Source: Ruegeria_C sp040830705
GTDB lineage: Bacteria; Pseudomonadota; Alphaproteobacteria; Rhodobacterales; Rhodobacteraceae
Length of the DNA stretch: 64,000 bases
Assembly: GCA_040830705.1 (NCBI GenBank)
Contig: JBFOME010000014.1
Location: 1 to 64,000 of the forward strand
Reading direction: 5' to 3'
Shown: piece after piece, positions 61,040 through 64,000 of the stretch
How positions within the stretch are numbered: position 1 is the stretch's first letter
Layout: each line of letters begins with the position of its first letter
Made by a program: the position numbers and the translations under genes
The notes under the pieces: model-generated
The model's database searches: none
Told to the model about the DNA's origin: nothing
Seen by the model: the letters and a program-made list of their open reading frames with translations, nothing else

Positions 61040-62062
61040 TCACTGCATTGCGCCCATCTCTGTGAGGAACTCGATATGGCTGTTCAGCAGTTCCTTGGAC
61101 TCAGGTGTGGTGGCGAATTCTGTCCAGCCCGCCTTTACGGCCTGACGGAACTTGGCCAGCTCCTCAGGCGACCACTCGTACAGGTTCACACCCTGCTCTT
61201 TCAGCAGTTTGGCGTTCTGGGCGTTCTTGACCTCGTTCAGCGTCGCGTTGTGCAGCGCCAGCGAGTCCATTGCCACTTCCATGATGGCCTTGTGATGGTC
61301 GGGCATTGCCTCCCAGACATCCATCCGGCAGGCCAGATGGTCTGCGGGCATCGAGTGGAAGCCCGGATAGTTGGTGTGCTTGGCAATGTCATACAGGCCC
61401 AGACCGATATTGTTGGTCAAGTTGGCGGCATCCGCACCATCGATGATGCCGGTTTCCAACGCGGTGAAGATCTCGTTGAAATCCATCACGATGGGCGAGG
61501 CACCGAGGTTCTTGAATACCAGCGTCGCCATGCCGGGGGGCGAGCGGAATTTCCAGTCCTTGAAGTCATCCACGCCGCGGATCGGTTTGGTCGAAGACAG
61601 TGATTCAGGTCCCGGAATCCACCAGCCGACAAACTCCATGTTATGGCCGTTGTAGAGCTCGTTGATCTTTTCGCGGCCACCGCCATGCAACAACCAGGCC
61701 ATCTGCTGATATGGATTGGCATATCCGCCCAACAGATCGCCCGCGAACTGGAAGGCCGGGTTTTTGCCGGTCTGATAGCCGCCGCCGGTCATGTCGCAGT
61801 CAAGAATGCCCGTGGCTGCGGCGTCAAAAGTCTCAGCCGATTTCACAACGGCAGAGGAATAGAACATCTCGATCTCGATCTCGCCATTGGACATGGCGGT
61901 CACGTCGTCGACGAACTTCTTGGCCAGTTGACCAGACAGCGTCTCGGGCGAGAAATGGGTCTGAATGCGCAGCGTTGTGGTCTCTGCCGCAGCCGATAGA
62001 GCGGCCCCGACCGACAAAGCCGCAACCGACACAGCGACCGAGAATGTCTTGAGTAATTTCAT
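61040..62062 (-). CDS. TRAP transporter substrate-binding protein (DctP family)
   Basis: 340 aa with Sec signal (MKLLKTFSVAVSVAALSVGA, cleavage after SAAA). The DctP pattern includes LRIQTHFSPETLSGQLAKKF, WKFRSPPGMATLVFKNLGAS (conserved Arg for a carboxylate) and FTALETGIIDGADAANLTNN. It is of the mannitol/chloroaromatic-type class that accompanies the long permeases. GGGAGG precedes the ATG. First gene of the TRAP-dehydrogenase operon. Confidence 0.92.
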   Translation of the reverse strand: MKLLKTFSVAVSVAALSVGAALSAAAETTTLRIQTHFSPETLSGQLAKKFVDDVTAMSNGEIEIEMFYSSAVVKSAETFDAAATGILDCDMTGGGYQTGKNPAFQFAGDLLGGYANPYQQMAWLLHGGGREKINELYNGHNMEFVGWWIPGPESLSSTKPIRGVDDFKDWKFRSPPGMATLVFKNLGASPIVMDFNEIFTALETGIIDGADAANLTNNIGLGLYDIAKHTNYPGFHSMPADHLACRMDVWEAMPDHHKAIMEVAMDSLALHNATLNEVKNAQNAKLLKEQGVNLYEWSPEELAKFRQAVKAGWTEFATTPESKELLNSHIEFLTEMGAMQ

Positions 62063-62081
62063 TATGTCCTCCCTGATTTTT

Positions 62082-62121
62082 CAGATGCCGCAGAGGGCTC
62101 CTCTTCCTCCTGCGGCATTTG
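62082..62121 (-). promoter_or_regulatory. Leader hairpin before the TRAP binding-protein gene
   Basis: ATGCCGCAG/CTGCGGCAT (62085-62093 and 62110-62118) is a perfect 9-bp stem extended to about 12 bp with one G-U pair. It sits about 20 bases before the start codon, and its 5' arm touches the palindrome at 62118-62132. It could be an mRNA leader structure or part of the operator region. Confidence 0.45.
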
Positions 62122-62132
62122 GTATGACTAAA
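62118..62132. promoter_or_regulatory. Near-palindrome TTTGGT-atg-ACTAAA, candidate GntR/FCD operator
   Basis: It differs from the palindrome at 53358 by only two positions (TTTGGTAYGACYAAA). It is 56 bases before the TRAP binding-protein start and in the gap shared with the divergent GntR gene. Confidence 0.55.
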
Positions 62133-62199
62133 CTAATCAGCACCCCATTTCGTGACAAGAAAATTGTGCCTTTTTCAAAAATTTCGTTATTTTTATTGT

Positions 62200-62220
62200 T
62201 TATCGAAATTCTTACGATAA
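62200..62220. promoter_or_regulatory. Inverted repeat TTATCG-N9-CGATAA before the GntR gene
   Basis: Perfect 6-base arms 27 bases before the GntR start codon in a very A+T-rich stretch. It could be a second operator or overlap the -10 region of the GntR promoter. Confidence 0.35.
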
Positions 62221-62246
62221 TTTGATTCAACGATTGGATCAGGATT

Positions 62247-62906
62247 ATGGCCACGCCCCACTCGCTTCATGACGATTTGCGCGACCGCGTCGTGAACGGA
62301 GAATTCGCGCCGGGTCAGAGGCTTAGGCCGGAAGCGTTGCGCGAAAACTACGAATGTTCCGCCAGCGCGGTGCGCGAATCGCTGTTTCGCCTCTCCACCG
62401 TGGGTCTTGTCGATTTCCAAGAGCAGCGCGGCTTTCGCATCCCGCAGCGGTCACCCGCCCTGCAGCATGATCTGACCAAATTCCGAATCCTTCTGGAATC
62501 CGAAGGGGCTTGCCTGTCGATCCGCAGAGGCGGCATCGCATGGGAGGCCCGACTATCGGCGGCACATCACAAACTGTCCCATATCGAAAGCCGGATTGGC
62601 GACGGACATGAATCGCCAAAGCTGCTGGCCCTCTGGACCGAGGCCGAGTTGGAGTTCCACCAAACCCTGATCGAAGCCTGCGGATCGGATGTTCTCAAAC
62701 ACACCCATGCGCGAATCTATCAGCAGTTCCGGCAGCAAATGATCAGCAGCGACCGGGAATTCGCCTATATCGCGGAAAACGTTGAAGAGCATCGTAGCAT
62801 TCTGGAAGCGGCACTGGCCCATGACGAGACCCTAATCCGGCAACGCATCCACGATCATCTGTCGCGCAACCTGCTACCTGCGGAAGACCACGCGTCAGAC
62901 GACTAG
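62247..62906 (+). CDS. GntR family transcriptional regulator (FadR subfamily, FCD domain)
   Basis: 219 aa. The winged helix covers about 1-65 (SLHDDLRDRVVNGEFAPGQR, NYECSASAVRESLFRLSTVG). The all-helical FCD effector domain covers about 75-205, with metal-ligand type residues in ELEFHQTLIEACG and VEEHRSILEAAL. It probably represses the divergent TRAP operon and perhaps the MDR operon until a sugar acid binds. It is the only plus-strand gene in this region; its end overlaps the DenD-like gene's end by 4 bases. Confidence 0.9.
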   Translation: MATPHSLHDDLRDRVVNGEFAPGQRLRPEALRENYECSASAVRESLFRLSTVGLVDFQEQRGFRIPQRSPALQHDLTKFRILLESEGACLSIRRGGIAWEARLSAAHHKLSHIESRIGDGHESPKLLALWTEAELEFHQTLIEACGSDVLKHTHARIYQQFRQQMISSDREFAYIAENVEEHRSILEAALAHDETLIRQRIHDHLSRNLLPAEDHASDD

Positions 62907-63880
62907 GCAAGGCTCATATCCTCGGCCATATACACCGCGATGATCTCATCATAGCTGCTCTCGGCCACGAACCCCAGATCGCGCGCCCGGATCGTGTCGA
63001 AGTCCCGTGGCCAGCCGCCAACCATGCGCATGATATCAGGATCGGGCTTGGACTGAATCAGATCGACCGCCGACTGGCCGGCGACCCGGCGTAACGCCTC
63101 TATCTGTTCGGCGACGGTGCAACTCAGCCCGGGCATGTTCAGCGCCCTCCGCCCACCCAACCGGTTCAGATCCAGCGTCGCGGCGTGGGTCAGGAACCCC
63201 GCCGCCGAACGCGGTGAGGCATGCCAGTGGCGCACCGTGTCGGGCACCGGCAGGATCGCGGTCTGACCGTTCAGGGGCTCACGGATGATCGACGAAAAGA
63301 AAGACGAGGCGGCCAAATTCGGCTTGCCGGGCCGGACCGTGATCGTCGGAAGACGGATCGAGACGCCATCAAGATATCCCTTGCGGCTGAAATCGCTCAG
63401 CATCGCCTCGCAGACAGCTTTCTGGGCACCATAGCTGGTCTGAGGTGCCGAAAGGAACTCATCACCTATTTTTTCAGGATAGGGTCCACCGAACACTGCT
63501 ATCGACGAAGTAAAAACCAAGCGAGGACAATATGTTCCACCGCTCTCCTCATGTTCTGACTTGATCGAGTCCAGCAGGTACCACATTGCGAACATGTTGG
63601 TCTGCCAGCCTTTTTCAAAGTCACGCTCAGCCTCGCCTGAAACGATGGAGGCAAGGTCGAAAATCACGTCAGGACGCGCCTGAATCAGGGCTGCCACCGC
63701 GCCCGGCTGCGACAGATCGCCAGTGATTTGCACCACACCTTCGGACGCAGCCCTCGAAAAAGCGAGGTCGTGCAATGTGATCTCGATGTTGCGATCGCCG
63801 TCCAACCCCTCTGCCTGCAGGCGCGACAACAGCTTCTGCCCAACCATGCCGCCACCGCCAAGGATCAGGACCTGTCTCAT
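62903..63880 (-). CDS. denD: NAD-dependent epimerase/dehydratase family, D-erythronate dehydrogenase-like
   Basis: 325 aa extended SDR. The cofactor motif is GGGGMVG at 8-14; LVFTSSIAVFGGPYP and TSYGAQKAVCEAML hold the Ser and Tyr-Lys. FDLASIVSGEAERDFEKGWQ and SIRLPTITVRPGKPN match DenD, which oxidises D-erythronate at C2 in four-carbon acid sugar catabolism. Related UDP-sugar-independent enzymes are alternatives. ATG overlaps the stop of the upstream partial gene (ATGA). Confidence 0.72.
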   Translation of the reverse strand: MRQVLILGGGGMVGQKLLSRLQAEGLDGDRNIEITLHDLAFSRAASEGVVQITGDLSQPGAVAALIQARPDVIFDLASIVSGEAERDFEKGWQTNMFAMWYLLDSIKSEHEESGGTYCPRLVFTSSIAVFGGPYPEKIGDEFLSAPQTSYGAQKAVCEAMLSDFSRKGYLDGVSIRLPTITVRPGKPNLAASSFFSSIIREPLNGQTAILPVPDTVRHWHASPRSAAGFLTHAATLDLNRLGGRRALNMPGLSCTVAEQIEALRRVAGQSAVDLIQSKPDPDIMRMVGGWPRDFDTIRARDLGFVAESSYDEIIAVYMAEDMSLA

Positions 63881-64000
63881 GCCTTGACCTCATTCAAGTC
63901 CAACAACTCTTCGAACAGGCCCGAATGGTCGCGGTCTGCCCCATCCAGTTCCGTCACATAGCGTTGGAACCTGTCGCGGATCGCAAGTGCGGAAGGCAGA
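63877..64000 (-). CDS. C-terminal fragment of an unidentified protein cut by window edge
   Basis: The minus-strand frame entering from the right edge reads ...IRDRFQRYVTELDGADRDHS GLFEELLDLNEVKA and stops at TGA 63877-63879. The tail is soluble and charged. Too little is visible to assign a family. It overlaps the DenD-like gene by 4 bases and so belongs to the same operon. Confidence 0.6.
   Translation of the reverse strand, partial: LPSALAIRDRFQRYVTELDGADRDHSGLFEELLDLNEVKA

Overview
The window looks like chromosome of a marine Rhodobacteraceae (Roseobacter-group) alphaproteobacterium. The evidence is the high G+C, the compact housekeeping block murA-DUF2948-GNAT-hisD-UPF0262-LMW phosphatase-infA-maf-rng-yacG (DUF2948 and UPF0262 are alphaproteobacterial families), tRNA genes with encoded CCA, and the density of TRAP and family-5 ABC transporters. 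All assignments come from reading translated frames and motifs; no search was run.

Layout. 1-571: the 5' end of an IS5-type transposase, a small unknown ORF and tRNA-Phe, possibly the edge of an island sitting at the tRNA 3' end. 651-9514: a housekeeping block on the minus strand. 9599-12062: tRNA-Thr followed by lower-G+C accessory sequence with an unknown membrane protein and a secreted dirigent/allene-oxide-cyclase-like barrel protein.

12063-32172 is a catabolic locus. It holds two CocE/NonD (peptidase S15-type) hydrolases, two paralogous XRE-cupin regulators, an Old-Yellow-Enzyme/TMADH-type flavoprotein, a complete oligopeptide-type ABC importer, an alpha/beta hydrolase, an M81 (MlrC-type) metallopeptidase, a LysR regulator, an internally deleted alcohol dehydrogenase, an MmgE/PrpD protein and a non-pyrrolysine MttB-family methyltransferase. 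Together these suggest import and hydrolysis of an ester- or amide-linked, possibly N-methylated compound, followed by demethylation. No described pathway with this combination is known to me.

32446-43220: mixed accessory genes: a LysR/cytochrome c'/diheme cytochrome set, a CDF metal exporter, DUF5519, two exported NTF2-like proteins, a DUF2218 gene broken by an amber codon, a LysR, a DUF1254/DUF1214 protein, and a Tat-exported metallo-beta-lactamase-fold protein beside a GAF-LuxR regulator.

43332-51458: a LysR-controlled operon with TRAP transporter, universal stress protein, NTF2-like and FAD-dependent oxidoreductase pair (TauXY-like), YeiH/TauZ-type exporter and cupin, most likely for taurine or a related sulfonate.

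51491-64000: a sugar-acid type catabolic region on the minus strand: KduD-like SDR, zinc MDR, TIM-barrel isomerase, two beta-hydroxyacid dehydrogenases, EamA exporter, Gfo/Idh/MocA oxidoreductase, large-type TRAP transporter and DenD-like dehydrogenase. A plus-strand GntR/FCD regulator lies inside it. A shared palindrome, TTTGGTAYGACYAAA, lies before both the MDR-SDR operon and the TRAP operon and could be the operator of this regulon.
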